64,000 nucleotides of DNA from Brachypodium distachyon (GCF_000005505.3 NC_016132.3:32936914-33000913), one strand, 5' to 3'; shown: positions 11,078-22,305, numbered from the stretch's first letter. A program made the numbers and translations. The notes: generated by a model from the letters alone, not told the origin.

Positions 11078-11748
11078 ACTTTTTTTTTTGGAAATTGGGC
11101 GATACCATGTTCGAGTACATTGTATCAAATAAGGATGCGTTTGGTGCAGGCATAAGGTGGGTTGGGTACTTGGGTCTTAGCTTTTTTCTGCCGTTTTTGC
11201 TAGTGGTCAGTCGTAGAATCATTATTTCTCATTTCTGTTTTTGCCGTAGATTTTGGACGTACAATTGCTTTCCGATCTATACCTCTTCTGTTGGATCGCT
11301 AGCCTAGGACGATGGTCGCCAATTTGAGCAGGCCATGTGACGTGGGATGGGCCTGGTTTGGCTTCTGAGTCTTGTAAAGTTTTTCTGGGCTGATTTTTGG
11401 CCCGTTTCTGCTGTGTGTTTATGGACTTCTTTTATCTGTTTGGAGTGTGTAATCCAATATGTTGTGGAAGTGTGTCTTTTTTTTTTTGCTTGGTTACATT
11501 TGTCTTCTCTTTTTATTTCTACCTAGAAGTTGAATATTTTTGTTCTATGTAGATTTTTTTTATATATATACATTATGGGCAAGGCTAGGTTTCCTTTTGG
11601 GTATGTCTAATTTAATTCTCAGTCGATTTAGAGGGTCTACTGTAGCCATCCAATTAAAATTGGACCCTAATGTCTATTTTTTATGAGGAAAATCACGGGG
11701 AATTCAACCCCATGCAATGGAAAAGATTAAGAGTGCAACTGAAAATTT
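11078..11748. other. Intergenic DNA, no gene seen
   Basis: AT-rich and T-run-rich sequence without splice-coupled reading frames. A short alternating TA tract lies near 11560-11572. Nothing else is recognisable. Confidence 0.4.
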
Positions 11749-12275
11749 GTGTGCAAATTTGGATTTTGAAATGTGCAATTGGATATTGCACTTTCGGACG
11801 GCTAAAATTGCACATGTTTTTGTGTGCAAATTTTGGTTTTGAAATGTGCAATTGGATATCCCATCTTCGGATGGCTAAAATCGCACATGTTTTTTTGTGT
11901 CCAAATTTTGATTTTGAAATGTAGAACTGGATTTTGTACCTTCGGACCGCTAAAATTGCAAGTGAAATTTTGTGTGCATATTTGGATTTTAAAACGTACA
12001 TTTGGATATTGCACCTTCAGATGGCAAAAATTGGACGCGAAATTTTGTGTGCAACTTTGAACTTTGAAATGTGCAATTGGATATTGCACCTTCGGACGGC
12101 TAAAATTGCACGTGAAATTTGGTGTGCAAATTTGGACTTTTAAATACCTTCAGACGGCTAAAATTGCACATTGTTATAGTGTGCAAATTTTGATTTTGAA
12201 ATGTGCAATTGGTTATTGCACCTTCAGACGACTAAAATTTTACATGTTTGTTCGTGTGCAAATTTGTCTTTTATA
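11749..12275. repeat. 75-bp minisatellite, about 7.3 units
   Basis: Units start with GTGTGCAAAT or a close variant at 11749, 11822, 11897, 11972, 12047, 12122, 12179 and 12254. Spacings are 73, 75, 75, 75, 75, 57 and 75. A typical unit continues TTTGAAATGTGCAATTGG, ATATTGCACCTTCGGACGG and CTAAAATTGCAC. The unit at 12122 has lost about 18 bp. Because 75 is a multiple of three, several frames on both strands stay open and give 25-residue repeats, which I regard as a by-product. Confidence 0.9.
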
Positions 12276-12541
12276 GACCAAAACCCAAATAGTAGTTACG
12301 AATACTCTCGTAAGGCCCATAAACAGATCAGCCCACACAAAAGAAGCGCTCTCAGACTGACGGGATGGGGTGATCGATCGATGAGACTGGATTGGCCAGT
12401 CCCTTTTTCTGTCTTCGGGTCGGGCGGCAGACTTGAGCAGAGCTGGCTATTATGTCATAATATTCCCGTGAAAATTGATCCGCTTCGATCGTCAAATTTT
12501 GCTGAACCACACGCCCCGCCGGTCAGCTGCTCGTGTTCGCC

Positions 12542-13140
12542 TCATGTGACAACTCTCATGCCGCTCGGATAGAAATATTCACCCAAACGCCCGTCAGACC
12601 TGATCGGGGTCGTCAGGTGCATCACAACTCGTGAATCCAAACTTTTTATGTTCACCACTTGCATTGTTGATGAGCCCTCGGCTTCACTTGAACCGGCCAA
12701 AACATCAATCACGTCAGAAGAGTAGAAGCGTAAGCCAAGAAAAATACCAAAAAATTGTCTGGCCACTCGACCAATCATTTTCTTCAAGACGGAGTCACCT
12801 CGCACGAGTCCTTGGAGATCATCTTCCCTCTGCCTAAGTTGCGCCCTCAAAGCTTGCAACTCGACAACACATACATGCAACTCGGCCTTCAGACGGTCAA
12901 CCTCCGAGTGAAGGGTGCCCTTTAGAAAAGGACATTATACAATCCGGCATTCCCTCAGAATTCAGAAAGACCTTAAAATGGTCACAAGCAAATAGAAAAA
13001 GACAACAGACCCAAGCTAAACACCCCTAAGGCGATTAGGATTACCTCGGTAAGCCAGACAGATTCCCAATTTCCTCCTCTGTGCTACCGGGCCGGCTCGA
13101 ATTTGTCCGACATGTCATCTGACATGTGAGGCCGACCTGT
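12542..13140 (-). pseudogene. Relic of a retroelement-encoded coiled-coil protein
   Basis: On the minus strand an open stretch of about 112 codons includes CVVELQALRAQLRQREDDLQ, a heptad-rich segment like the coiled-coil part of the plus-strand gene in the Gypsy element at 40.8-41.1 kb. The upstream frame breaks at intron-like sequence. It has no start codon in a good context and no complete domain, so I call it a relic. The link to the Gypsy gene rests on general character, not an alignment. Confidence 0.4.
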
Positions 13141-13700
13141 AAGGAAAACTGTCAACTCGTTTAATCGCATCATTACGGGCTTGTTGTTATATTATGTGAC
13201 TGAAAATGTGTGATTTTCTGGGCAAACAGCAAAATGGTGCCTTCGTGAGAAGACTGTCCCAATATGTGTGGTTTTGTTAAATTTACTCAAATCTCTATCA
13301 ACGTATAGACCTATTTGCCTGCTAAGAGTTGGCATCGTTAACTTTGTACATCGATCATTGATTTTAGTATGCTAGTAACAAATTGTTCACACACATACCG
13401 TCTGGGACGACAATGAGCATTTCCCTGATGAAACACCGCACGAGCGATCCTTAAAAGATCTTGGACACACTTCCTCTAGTTCGATTTTCTGAATTCCCTT
13501 CCATTATTTCCGCACTACATATTTACATGATTTTCCACACACATAAACGAACAAGAACATATACAGGCAATGGCACACAAACAATAATTAATCCATTTGC
13601 AAATAACATCAGCAAGAAATTATTAAAACCATAAAGAATTAAATCACACGCATAAAAAAACTAACTGTGCACACGGATCGATCTCAGCACTTGCCCACAC
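13141..13700. other. Intergenic DNA downstream of GPAT
   Basis: AT-rich sequence that includes the GPAT 3'UTR on the minus strand. A phrase close to TGTGGTTTTGTTAAATTTAC (near 13267) recurs at about 23690 and 23751, suggesting shared repeat DNA. No gene was seen. Confidence 0.4.
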
Positions 13701-16343
13701 CTACTTCGTTTTCTTCCTGTCACCATCCACGACCCCTTCGTTCCCCGCCAGCATCATGTACTTGTCTTTCCTGGTCAGCCCGGTGAGCTCGAACGCGAGC
13801 GCCTCCCCGAGCACGCGCTGCACGCGGTTGGCCGCTTGGATGCTCTGGCTCTTTCCCTGCCCCTCGCCCTCCTCGGGCATCCTGGCAGTGCTGACGGGCT
13901 CCAGGAACTCGACGCGGTACTCGGGCCGCGGGTTCATCATGAAGTAGAGCGGGTCGAGCACCTTGGACGCCGGCATCGTGGAGGTGCCGTAGAACATGTC
14001 GACCCGGGTCTCCAGCGCCACGGGGGTCACCTCGGCCGTGAGCTCCGCGAAGAGGGGGCTGAAGCGGAGCAAGAAGGGCTCCCTGCACGTCGTCCCCTCG
14101 GGGCAAACCACGAGGTTTCCTCGTGCCAGGAGAGCCGCCATGCGGCGCCGGTCCTCGTCCCGGTCCCGGGTGAGCCGCGCCGTGCGGATGGGCGCGAGCA
14201 GCTCCGACACGGGGCTCACGCTGTACGTCACCGCCGTCACGGGCTTGTTCAGCCCCGCCGCCACCGTGATCGGGTCCAGGAGCGTCCGGTGGTTGCACAC
14301 GTAGAGGCGGCCCGCTGCGCCGGCGGAGGATTCCTGGGTGGCGTCGGTGGGCGGGGGGCCGGCGATGATGCGGGAGCGCAGGCCGGTGAAGGCGCCGAAG
14401 GGGACGGAGACGCGGTAGGGGAGGAGGCTGTAGGCGATGCTGCGGAAGAAGGCGAGGAAGATGCCGAAGGGGAAGTAGGTGTACATGGCGATTGAGGCGG
14501 AGAATGTCGGCGTGAAGGCGAGCCGGCCGTCGTGGAACACCAGGGGCTTCGGGTACTTGTCCTTGGGTAATTTCTGCCATGCCGCCTTGTCCGCCTTACT
14601 CACGGCATAGGTTTCCTGCAGTAGGAATTAAAGGCACTGTTAATTAGGAGTAATGTGGAGTACACGGTAAAGTATTTGACTATCCAAAGTTTTAGTATGC
14701 CTATTATTATGAGGTACATGTGCCCGCGCGCTAGTATATCCTTACTTAAGAATCTAGCTAACATTTACCCCACACGACACCTAGGTTGGTATTCGCCGCT
14801 TACCAACTCCAACTAATTAACAGGGAGTGCATGCATGCATGCCCCATCGTTGGAGCTTGAAAGATTAATTCTCCCATGCCACAAATTTCACACCCAACGC
14901 GGCCTACTCATTCCTTTCTACAATCCATCTCGATCGTAGTCCAAAAAATATAATGGCGACATGCAGTTTAATATGTCTAGTTAATTATTTTCTCTTCTAC
15001 GCGATACTACGTTCTTTTCTTTTGCGAGGAAATTAAAAGAACATATTCTCCGTACTACGTTCGATCATATATGTGTCATATACTCATATGCCCGGCCTAT
15101 TCTACGCACCGTACGTATAAAAACCATGGACACGAGGCATGCATGAAAGCGTTGGCTCGATCTATGACTGCCATTGCTATTTCAAAAATTTGTATAGATG
15201 TATATTGTTAGCTTTAAACCTCAAACTTGATCTTGTACAATATGGTTGGTCTAACCTAGCTAGCTAGCTTACCCAGTCAGAAATATTATGAGTGTTCATG
15301 TGAGAATTGAATTCCTGCCTACCGTTACCAATGTACACCTAATTGACCTTATAATATTTCTGACTGGGTAATATTACTGGGTCTGCGTGTAGAGATGAAG
15401 TTTACTACCTCAATATTAGAAATTAAACTAGCTTATAAGCAAAATAGTACGGCAAGCCTTGCATTTGCATATATGCACAAATTAAAAATTAATACTGGCA
15501 CTAGCCAAAGAGTATATTTACATACTTTGAAACATATATACAACTGATTATTCCTTTCCGTGCAAAATAAAACTATTTTTCCTTTTTTTAATTCCAACTT
15601 TCTTACTGCAATAACAGGGATTTTGCTACTTGTCTGCAATGAACGACAATAGAACTCACCTTGCAGTAATGAGAAAACAGATGGTTCATGCTGCTGCCTA
15701 TGCCGGCAAGCCCGATCGCTTCCTCAAGCTTCCCCTTGTTCATAATCTCGTGCATTTCCTCCTCTAGGGCCACCACCTCATCTTCAATAACCCCAACATA
15801 ACGCCCGGCAACTACCATGACCTCCCTTCCGACGACGGTGTCGACACCAAGGTACTCCTTCAGGAACGGCTCGATCATCACCCTCGGGAACAAGGCGCTC
15901 ACCGCGACCACCGTCTCCGCCTTCTTCACCGCTTGGAGGCCTTCCATTGCGACCTCTTCCAAGAAGAGCTTAGGCAGAACTGCCTTGCAAATCCTAAGGA
16001 CCTCCTTCTCACGCAACCCAAAGAAGGACACCATGACCATGGCCCTGAGTCGCATGTCACGGCTGGCGAATAACGACAGGAGAGGGTAGGCGAGCAGGAG
16101 AAAGAGGCCGCGGAGGAAGCTGCCGGCCTCGACGGCGAGAAGCATGAAGTATGGGAAGGCAGATAGCTGTGATCTTAGGAGCCATGCCTCCACGTCCACC
16201 ACGACCGTTTGCCCTTGCAGCTTCTCTGTTGAGGGTACGGTTGGAGTCTTTACGGTTGACGCAGCTGAGCCTGAGCGGCGGAGGTGCCTGCTTGAGAGGG
16301 TTCGCCGGAGGAGGCGGCGAATGGGCGACGGTTTCTTCACCAT
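13701..16343 (-). CDS. GPAT: sn-2 glycerol-3-phosphate acyltransferase (GPAT1/2/3-like)
   Basis: Exon 1 is 15660-16343 and exon 2 is 13701-14615; they join in phase (GT-AG) to 532 aa. The N-terminal half is the HAD-phosphatase-like domain of land-plant GPATs, but its motif I reads VVDVEAWLLRSQ where active members have DxD. Catalytic phosphatase activity is therefore unlikely, as in the GPAT1/2/3 group. The C-terminal acyltransferase has block I NHRTLLDP, block II LTRDRDED, and block III VVCPEGTTCREPFLLRFSPL. Hydrophobic stretches around residues 60-100 and 260-290 suggest membrane anchoring. The family transfers acyl groups from acyl-CoA to the sn-2 position of glycerol-3-phosphate for cutin, suberin or tapetal lipids. 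The product here is expected to be lysophosphatidic acid rather than monoacylglycerol. The gene looks intact. Confidence 0.92.
14616..15659 (-). other. GPAT intron (1044 bp)
   Basis: The donor is GTGAGTTC at 15659 downward and the acceptor CTGCAG ends at 14616. It contains the 103-bp hairpin at 15269-15371 and otherwise AT-rich sequence without coding signs. Confidence 0.8.
15269..15371. repeat. Perfect 21-bp inverted repeat hairpin in the GPAT intron
   Basis: TTACCCAGTCAGAAATATTA (with one more matching T) at 15269-15289 is exactly complementary to 15351-15371, with a 61-bp loop. A further ATTACTGGGT lies just outside. There is no clear target duplication, so it may be a MITE of unknown family or a foldback RNA source. 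Confidence 0.8.
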
Positions 16344-17019
16344 GGCTTCGATCTAGTCGACACGCTATGTTTGCTGGCTAGCTCTTTTGTTTGTGATGCC
16401 TCGACTATGGGCCGGGAGTACTTATAGAGTTGCAAATAAAGCAACAAGAAGTACTTGGCAAGAAACATTTGAAGTTTGACCAGTATTTTGTTGGGTGGGG
16501 GTTAGGAGAGCATAGGTAGGAAAATGCTTGAGCCGTGTGTCAATGTTCATATAACTAAGTGAGAAATCTAACCGGGAGAACGTCCGATTTTTAAGCTTAA
16601 ACGACGACTTCTTTGCACACCGTTACACGCTCTAATTTTCTTTTTTTTTGCTTTAGGTTGTAGCGTACCGCGAACTGCCGAGGGATACATGCAGATGTAA
16701 CTCGTAATGCGGTAGGTTGTACGGTGGCCTATCTCAAGCCATAGGTCGTTCCCTTTTCTAAGTGCATGCAGATGTCACCGGCGGCTGCATTCTTTGCTCT
16801 TCAGCTCTTGTTCGTATGTGTGGCACCTTCGAAGTTCCAAGCATCGAGCACGTTTCTCCTTTTAAAGGAGTGTGACTGCGGCATGCTGTGTTCCTTTCTC
16901 TTGCTTCAGTTTTGCGTCGAGCAAATCAATTGAGGAAGGGCCAAACAATAACTTTTACTCAATTATATGTAGTGATTCTCTTTGTTCTTAAAATATTGAA
17001 CATTTTTAGGAACATTTTT
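16344..17019 (-). promoter_or_regulatory. GPAT promoter region
   Basis: On the minus strand CTCTATAAG (plus 16421-16429) is a good TATA box about 80 bases before the start codon. The rest has no gene and no recognisable repeat. Confidence 0.5.
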
Positions 17020-19595
17020 TTTGAGCTCTTTTACGGTGATTGGTGAGTACTTTTCGGTACTTCTCCGTACTCCCGTTGGAATTAATTTAGCAGTTGATTA
17101 TTCGGGTTACCGGTTACCTATGCGATCGATTCCAAAATCTCAACCTGTCTCCTTCCCCGACCCAACCCGCTCGACCCCCTCCCTCTCTGTGTCGCCCGTG
17201 CGCGGCCTCCCACCTCCTGTCGCCGCCGCCTCCTCCCGTCTGCCCGGCGCGCCGCCACCCCCTTGCTCTCCTCGCGCCGCCGCCGCCTACGGCTCCCCTC
17301 GCGCCGCCTCCGCCCTTGCAGCCGCCTCCGCGTGATCCCCTCGCGCCGCCGCTACGTGCTCCGCCCGCGCAGCCACCGCCGCGTGCTCCCCTCGAGCCGC
17401 CGCCGCCCGCGTCGTCGCGTGCCTTCCCCCCGGCCGGATCCGTGCCGCCGCCTGCCTCCCTCGGCCGGATCCGGTCCGTCGCCGACCACCCCGTCCGGAC
17501 ATCGTTGAGCCTCGCCTTGCGCGGCACTGGCCGCCGCCGGCGCCCGAGGTAATTTTTTTCCTTTTTCTTTTTTTCTTGCAAAATTTAAATTCCAAAAAAA
17601 TAAATAGAACCAACCTGTTTTCCTAAGGAAGAACATTAGATAATGTCAGTGTATATACAAGACATGGTTGATATCTTGTTTTTTTTTTGGTTGCGGGTGG
17701 ACATGGTTGATATCTTCAATCATTTATACTCCTATATGGCTTTATAAACGTGGCATATGAAAGTCCGCAAGACTTGAGAGTTGAAAGAAAACTAGCTGAT
17801 TTGTAGTTAATTTGTATAAACATGGTAAGGATATTAGTGTATAAACGTGGCATATAGATCAATACATGTCTATGCTGCAGACCATCTTGCATATGGAAAT
17901 AGATTGTTTTGTAGTTAATTTGTATATTGATGTTCGTCAACTGATACATGTGTGCCAATATTTTCAGCTCTAACTAGGAAAGAAAATATTTCAAGTGGTA
18001 CTTCGTGAGGCCTGTGGTGGTGAAAAGATCCTACATAGAAAACTAGCTTCATTCCTATTTTCAATTTGTGTGGAGCTCATTTGGATGGAGATGGTGATGT
18101 AACAGTTACTGCTACTAATAGTTGTATGCAGTTTTGTACCCCCTTAAGATATTTCTGAATTGTCTTTAGCACATGGCGTGTGGTAAGAATTTTGTAAATT
18201 TGCTGCATCCGTCGCACTGCTGATATGCAGAATAAATTTTGCTGTTTGTTCCTTCCTTTTATCCATGTAAACCAGTGTATTCTTCTGAGTTCTCTTGTAT
18301 GCATTTCATGTCTGCGTTACCTGGCTATAGATATCATCAATGGAGCAATGCCCCTTCAGGTGCTTCATTAAACAGATGTCTGTTGTATTTTGTATCAGTG
18401 GTAGATAAAGCTTCCTGTAATATGGATGGCAACTTTTGCTGTGAATGTTTCCATTTTTTTACTGATATATATAACAGCAGAGGAATCATGTACTACTCAA
18501 ATTGCTAAATAAGCTTTATTATCTGTTTCTCTAGAGTTCACTCTGAAAATAGCCCATAAAAGCAAGCTCATGAAGTGAAGCAATTACTTCCGATCTTACT
18601 GTGATAACGCTACATATTTTGGGAAAACAAAAGCTGAAGTAAATGTCACTAAGGATAGAGGCCCGAGGTATTGCAGTAGTCCAAAACACAGATCGTACTA
18701 TAAGACCATTCAAACATCATCTAGTTCTCTGTCAATGCCTTGTTAAAAGTCACTGCTAAAAGTCGTCGTCGCCACTGCTAAAAGTCAATGCCTTGTTATG
18801 AGAGTTCGATGCAGGTACTTGCTCTATCCGTGGCGATAATCCATGTCCGTGCGTGTGCCCTTCGTCCCATCTATCGATTGGCGAGCACGGCCGCCCGTTG
18901 CTGCGACGGCGCGGATCTGGTCAACCGGCCCGGTCAGTGGCGGCGGCGCGCGGGGAGAGGGAGGAGAAGAGGAGCTGTTGGCTTGCGGGCGGACGCCAGC
19001 TTGCCGACGCGGACGAACTAGGGCGCGCGGCTGGCAATCTTGGGGCGCCGCCAGAAGGACGCGCGGCGGGCGCGGCGGACGGAGGAGCTGGGGCGCGGCG
19101 CGGGACGGGGGAGGCCGGGGTTGGGCCCGGAGGCAGGGCGCGCCGCCGATACGGGGGAGGCCTAGGGTGGGGCGCGCAGGTGGGGCAAGCTGGCGGTGGC
19201 GGGACGGGCCAGGGGTTGGGGCGGAGTTGGGACATGCCGACGGGAAGGGGGGGGGGCTGGGGGGGGGGGGGCGGAGCTGCATCGACCATGGGAGACGAGG
19301 GTGGAGACTGGCATCAAGAGAGATGAGGGTGGAGACTGGTGTGAGAGACTGGGAGAGGAAGGGGACCGGAGGTAGTTCGATGTGTGCACCGCGAACGGCA
19401 CGGAGTGCTCGCGCACAAAATAAATTAGGCGATTTTTTAATTTCTTTTAGTTATAAAATAAATCGCTAATTTTGGTACTTTCAAGTACTTTTCAGTACTT
19501 TTATTTCAGTTCTTTCAAGTACTTACTATTGCTCCATCATTGGATCAACTAGGTTGGACGGTCTCTAAATTTGCCAACCATCATAAAAGTTGTAT
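17020..19595. mobile_element. Candidate non-autonomous DNA transposon with GC-rich captured sequence
   Basis: The ends are weakly inverted: CTTTTACGGTGATTGG at about 17029 against CTTTTATGATGGTTGG on the minus strand at 19574-19589 (13 of 16). GTACTTTTC-type motifs lie just inside both ends. Two very GC-rich blocks (17150-17547 and 18843-19430) are open in several frames on both strands and encode only Pro/Arg/Ala-rich text. The first ends at a donor-like GAGGTAAT. This is the pattern of gene-capturing Mutator-like elements, but no captured gene was recognised and no clean target duplication is seen. Confidence 0.4.
17661..17716 (-). repeat. A-tailed insert between 17-bp direct repeats
   Basis: The 17-mer gacatggttgatatctt is duplicated perfectly at 17661-17677 and 17700-17716. 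The 22-bp insert reads on the minus strand as a C-rich start (CACCCGCAACC) followed by ten A. This is the longest duplication of the micro-insertion set. Confidence 0.75.
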
Positions 19596-19599
19596 TTTT

Positions 19600-20267
19600 T
19601 TTTAGTGGATCGGCACCTGGATGTATACGGCATCTTCGGTCTACGTGGCTTTCTTCTCGGATGTGAGGACATGCCAGGAGCCACTGAGGTCTGATTTTCG
19701 TTGGCTCCAGGCAAGTGCAAGATCTTCATGCGGCTGACCCTGCGAAACCAATCCTGGACAGAGGATAGATTAAGCTGGCATGGTCTATACCCACATCCGT
19801 CTCACTGTCCCTTCTGTGATCAACATGAGAGACCATCGATCACTTGCTTTTTGCTTACGTTCTGGCTCGGCAAGTGTGGCATATCGTGTACATGCTGGGA
19901 AAGGTTACAATGGGTGCCTATGGCCCGAGACTCTCTGGTGATCTGGTTGGCGAGACTTGAGGTTCAAGGAGAGAAGGAACCTAGCTAAATACCGGTATCA
20001 CTCTCATCACCTGGAGTCTTTGGAAGCATACGAACGCCGTGGTGTTTGATGTGTGGTCACTCCGAGCACCACTCGCATTCAGCGGACCATCGATAATGAG
20101 GTAAGGGCACAGTCGTGTGCTGGTTTTTTCCATTTTGTTGATTTTTCGTGTCTTGGTCTTGTGGATCCTTTCTGGATTGTAATAGAGTAGTTGCGTACGT
20201 TCGCCTACGGGCTTGTAACCGCGTCGCGGCCATCTTACACCCTACTTGGGTGTATTCTAGAAAAAAC
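19600..20267 (+). mobile_element. 5'-truncated LINE, copy 1
   Basis: The frame from about 19700 encodes the zinc-binding reverse-transcriptase-associated region (CKIFMRLTLRNQSWTEDRL, then HCPFCDQH) that ends plant L1-type ORF2. A 3'UTR follows with CGGGCTTGTAACC and the terminal motif TTGGGTGTATTCTAGAAAA, shared with copy 2. Frames are broken, so it is dead. The 5' boundary is approximate. Confidence 0.7.
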
Positions 20268-20560
20268 ATTTTTGGCAACTTACATCGATGTTTTCCTTAA
20301 AATATAGTGAGGCCACATTTCGTAGAAGGTTATTTCAAAATTTTATTCGTACATGGATAATTGCTTTACATGCATCAACAAATTTTTGACACATATGAAC
20401 ATTTACAGGGCAGCATAGGAAAAAACTTTTCATACGCAAATACCTGTCAAAACAATTTTAAGGAAAACACAGGAAAATAATTGAACCATATGAACGTTGC
20501 ACATTTACAGTGGATCATGTGCTAATACAATGTTTTTCACGTAACACATTTCAACTTTAC

Positions 20561-21825
20561 CTATTGGATGATGTCTCTGGACCTTCCCATCCGGATCATC
20601 GAGGACATTGAGAAAGTGTGCAGGGCTTTCTTGTGGAAGGGTCGAAAGGAGGTGAAGGGTGGCCACTGTTTGGTTAAGTGGTCGATAGTTTGTTCCCCCA
20701 AGAGAATTGGTGGTTTGGGAATTCCTAACCCGCGGCTTTTGAATACGGCGTTGAGGGCTCGGTGGTGCTGGCTTCAACGTGTGGATGATCAACGTCCCTG
20801 GCACGATCTCCAAATTGAGGTTCCTCAGGCCTCTTGTGATCTGTTTGCAGCCGGTTCTTCGTCCATTGTTGGCGACGGGCGCGACTCTCTGTGCTGGTCT
20901 GATCCTTGGATGGATGGGAGCCGGATTATAGATGTGGCGCCGGTGGTTTTCGCTTCTGTTTCCCGTGGCGCTACTCTCATGACTATGCATGAAGGTCTCT
21001 TAAACCATGCTTGGACACGTGTGGTGAGCCCTAATTTGTCAGAGGAAGCGATCCGGGAGTTTCTTTCGTTGTGGGATCGTCTCAGCCGTGTCCATCTCGA
21101 CAGCGGGGTGGAGGACGTTTTCAGGTGGAATTGGTCACCGTCGGGGCAGTTCACTGCTCTCTCCGCATATGAGGCGTTCTTTGAGGGTCGGCTCAAGTTT
21201 GAGGGCTTTGATCTTGTTTGGGATTCGAAGGCGCCAAATAAGTGCAGGATCTTCATATGGCTTGTGTTTCGGAATCGTTGTTGGACCGCTGACCGGTTGC
21301 GTCGGCGTGGTCTGGATCATCCGCCCCGATGTCCTCTTTGCGACCAAGAGCAAGAAACGATTTCGCATCTTCTCCTCGGCTGTGTGGTTGTGAGGGAGGT
21401 TTGGTTTGCCTTGTTGAGGCCTTGGCATAGGCTTCAGTGGATGCCCACGCGGGATCGGGATAGCCTGCTCTCAGATTGGTTATCCCGTCTTTCGTGCTCC
21501 GGCAACGCTCGTCAGGATCTTGCCACGGTGACGCTCTTCTACTGGTGCATCTAGCGGCACAGGAATAGAATCGTCTTCGAGGGGACTCGGCGAGCGTGAG
21601 AACAATCTTGGATTACATACGATCGGAGAGTGTTTGCTGGCAGCAAGCCAAGCTTTTCAGTTGCTCAATTTTTAGTCAGCTTGGTGTGAGTGGTGTAGAG
21701 TGGAGAGATAATGGGTAATGTAATCTCTTTTGAAACTCAGCCTTCGGGCTTGTAGCTGCGCTGCAGCAAATCTTCTCCTTTAAATCGATGATATGTCCTG
21801 CTTGGGTGTATTTTAGAAAACAAAA
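20561..21825 (+). mobile_element. 5'-truncated LINE, copy 2, with 11-bp target duplication
   Basis: Flanked by perfect ttcaactttac at 20550-20560 and 21826-21836. The open frame 20568-21554 (328 codons) begins inside the reverse transcriptase thumb (RAFLWKGRKEVKGGHCLVKW) and continues into the zinc-binding domain (CRIFIWLVFRNRCWTADRL, CPLCDQEQETISHLLLGC). It ends at a premature TAG; the expected continuation RHRNRIVFEG lies in frame just beyond. The 3'UTR ends TTGGGTGTATTTTAGAAAA. It is an inactive L1-clade fragment. Confidence 0.85.
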
Positions 21826-21836
21826 TTCAACTTTAC

Positions 21837-22297
21837 ACATATGCACATTTTCCATCCAATTTCACAATCCCTTATCCTATTTCAACTTATATGATATAAG
21901 TTATATCCATTCTATTTCATCACGCATCATGCAATTTCACCATTTCTATATCCACTTTAAACCGAAAAGCTAAAAAATCACCAAATTGACATGCATAGAA
22001 ACTTGGGGCCTAAATTTAGGCGACCTGTTTAGTGGTCCTGATGGACCTATTTCGGACGTCATTTTTTCCTTCGATATAAACAGAGCGCATCTGCTTCCTT
22101 TAAAAAAAACAAAGCATCTGCACGCGGCAGATAGCTGGTGGACGGCTCCTCGTTCTGTCGTGCCTACCTCGAGAACTCATCTGCGAAAATGCTTCGTGTC
22201 ATGACACCTCATCACCGTTTCTAAACGGATCCCACGTATAGCGTCCACGCGTCGTCGTGTCGATGACCCGAAGGACTCCTACGCCATCGCTGCCGAA
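21837..22297 (+). promoter_or_regulatory. LEA gene upstream region
   Basis: No gene. CCACGTA at 22232-22238 is an ABRE-like core and CCACGCGTCG at about 22245 resembles a coupling element, fitting ABA and seed regulation of LEA genes. At 22087-22121 the 8-mer gcatctgc is duplicated around ttcctttaaaaaaaacaaa, another micro-insertion. Confidence 0.45.
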
Positions 22298-22305
22298 CTA
22301 TAAAT
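22298..22305 (+). promoter_or_regulatory. TATA box of the LEA gene
   Basis: CTATAAAT, about 130 bases before the start codon at 22428, followed by a short leader without introns. Confidence 0.6.

Noticed and set aside
11749..12275. CRISPR-like array
   Set aside because: The repeats are contiguous without unique spacers, and the genome is a plant nuclear genome.
11693..12276. Repeat proteins with 25-residue units on both strands
   Set aside because: They follow from the 75-bp minisatellite; no start signals, and opposite strands are equally open.
13836..14495. 219-codon plus-strand frame over GPAT exon 2
   Set aside because: Antisense shadow of the acyltransferase domain, rich in Gly/Arg/Glu.
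17094..17581. Pro-rich and Gly-rich frames of about 150 codons on both strands
   Set aside because: Low-complexity GC-rich DNA is open in all frames; no domain, start context or conserved text.
18824..19469. Overlapping frames up to 208 codons on both strands
   Set aside because: Same reason: low-complexity GC-rich block with a long G-run near 19247-19272.
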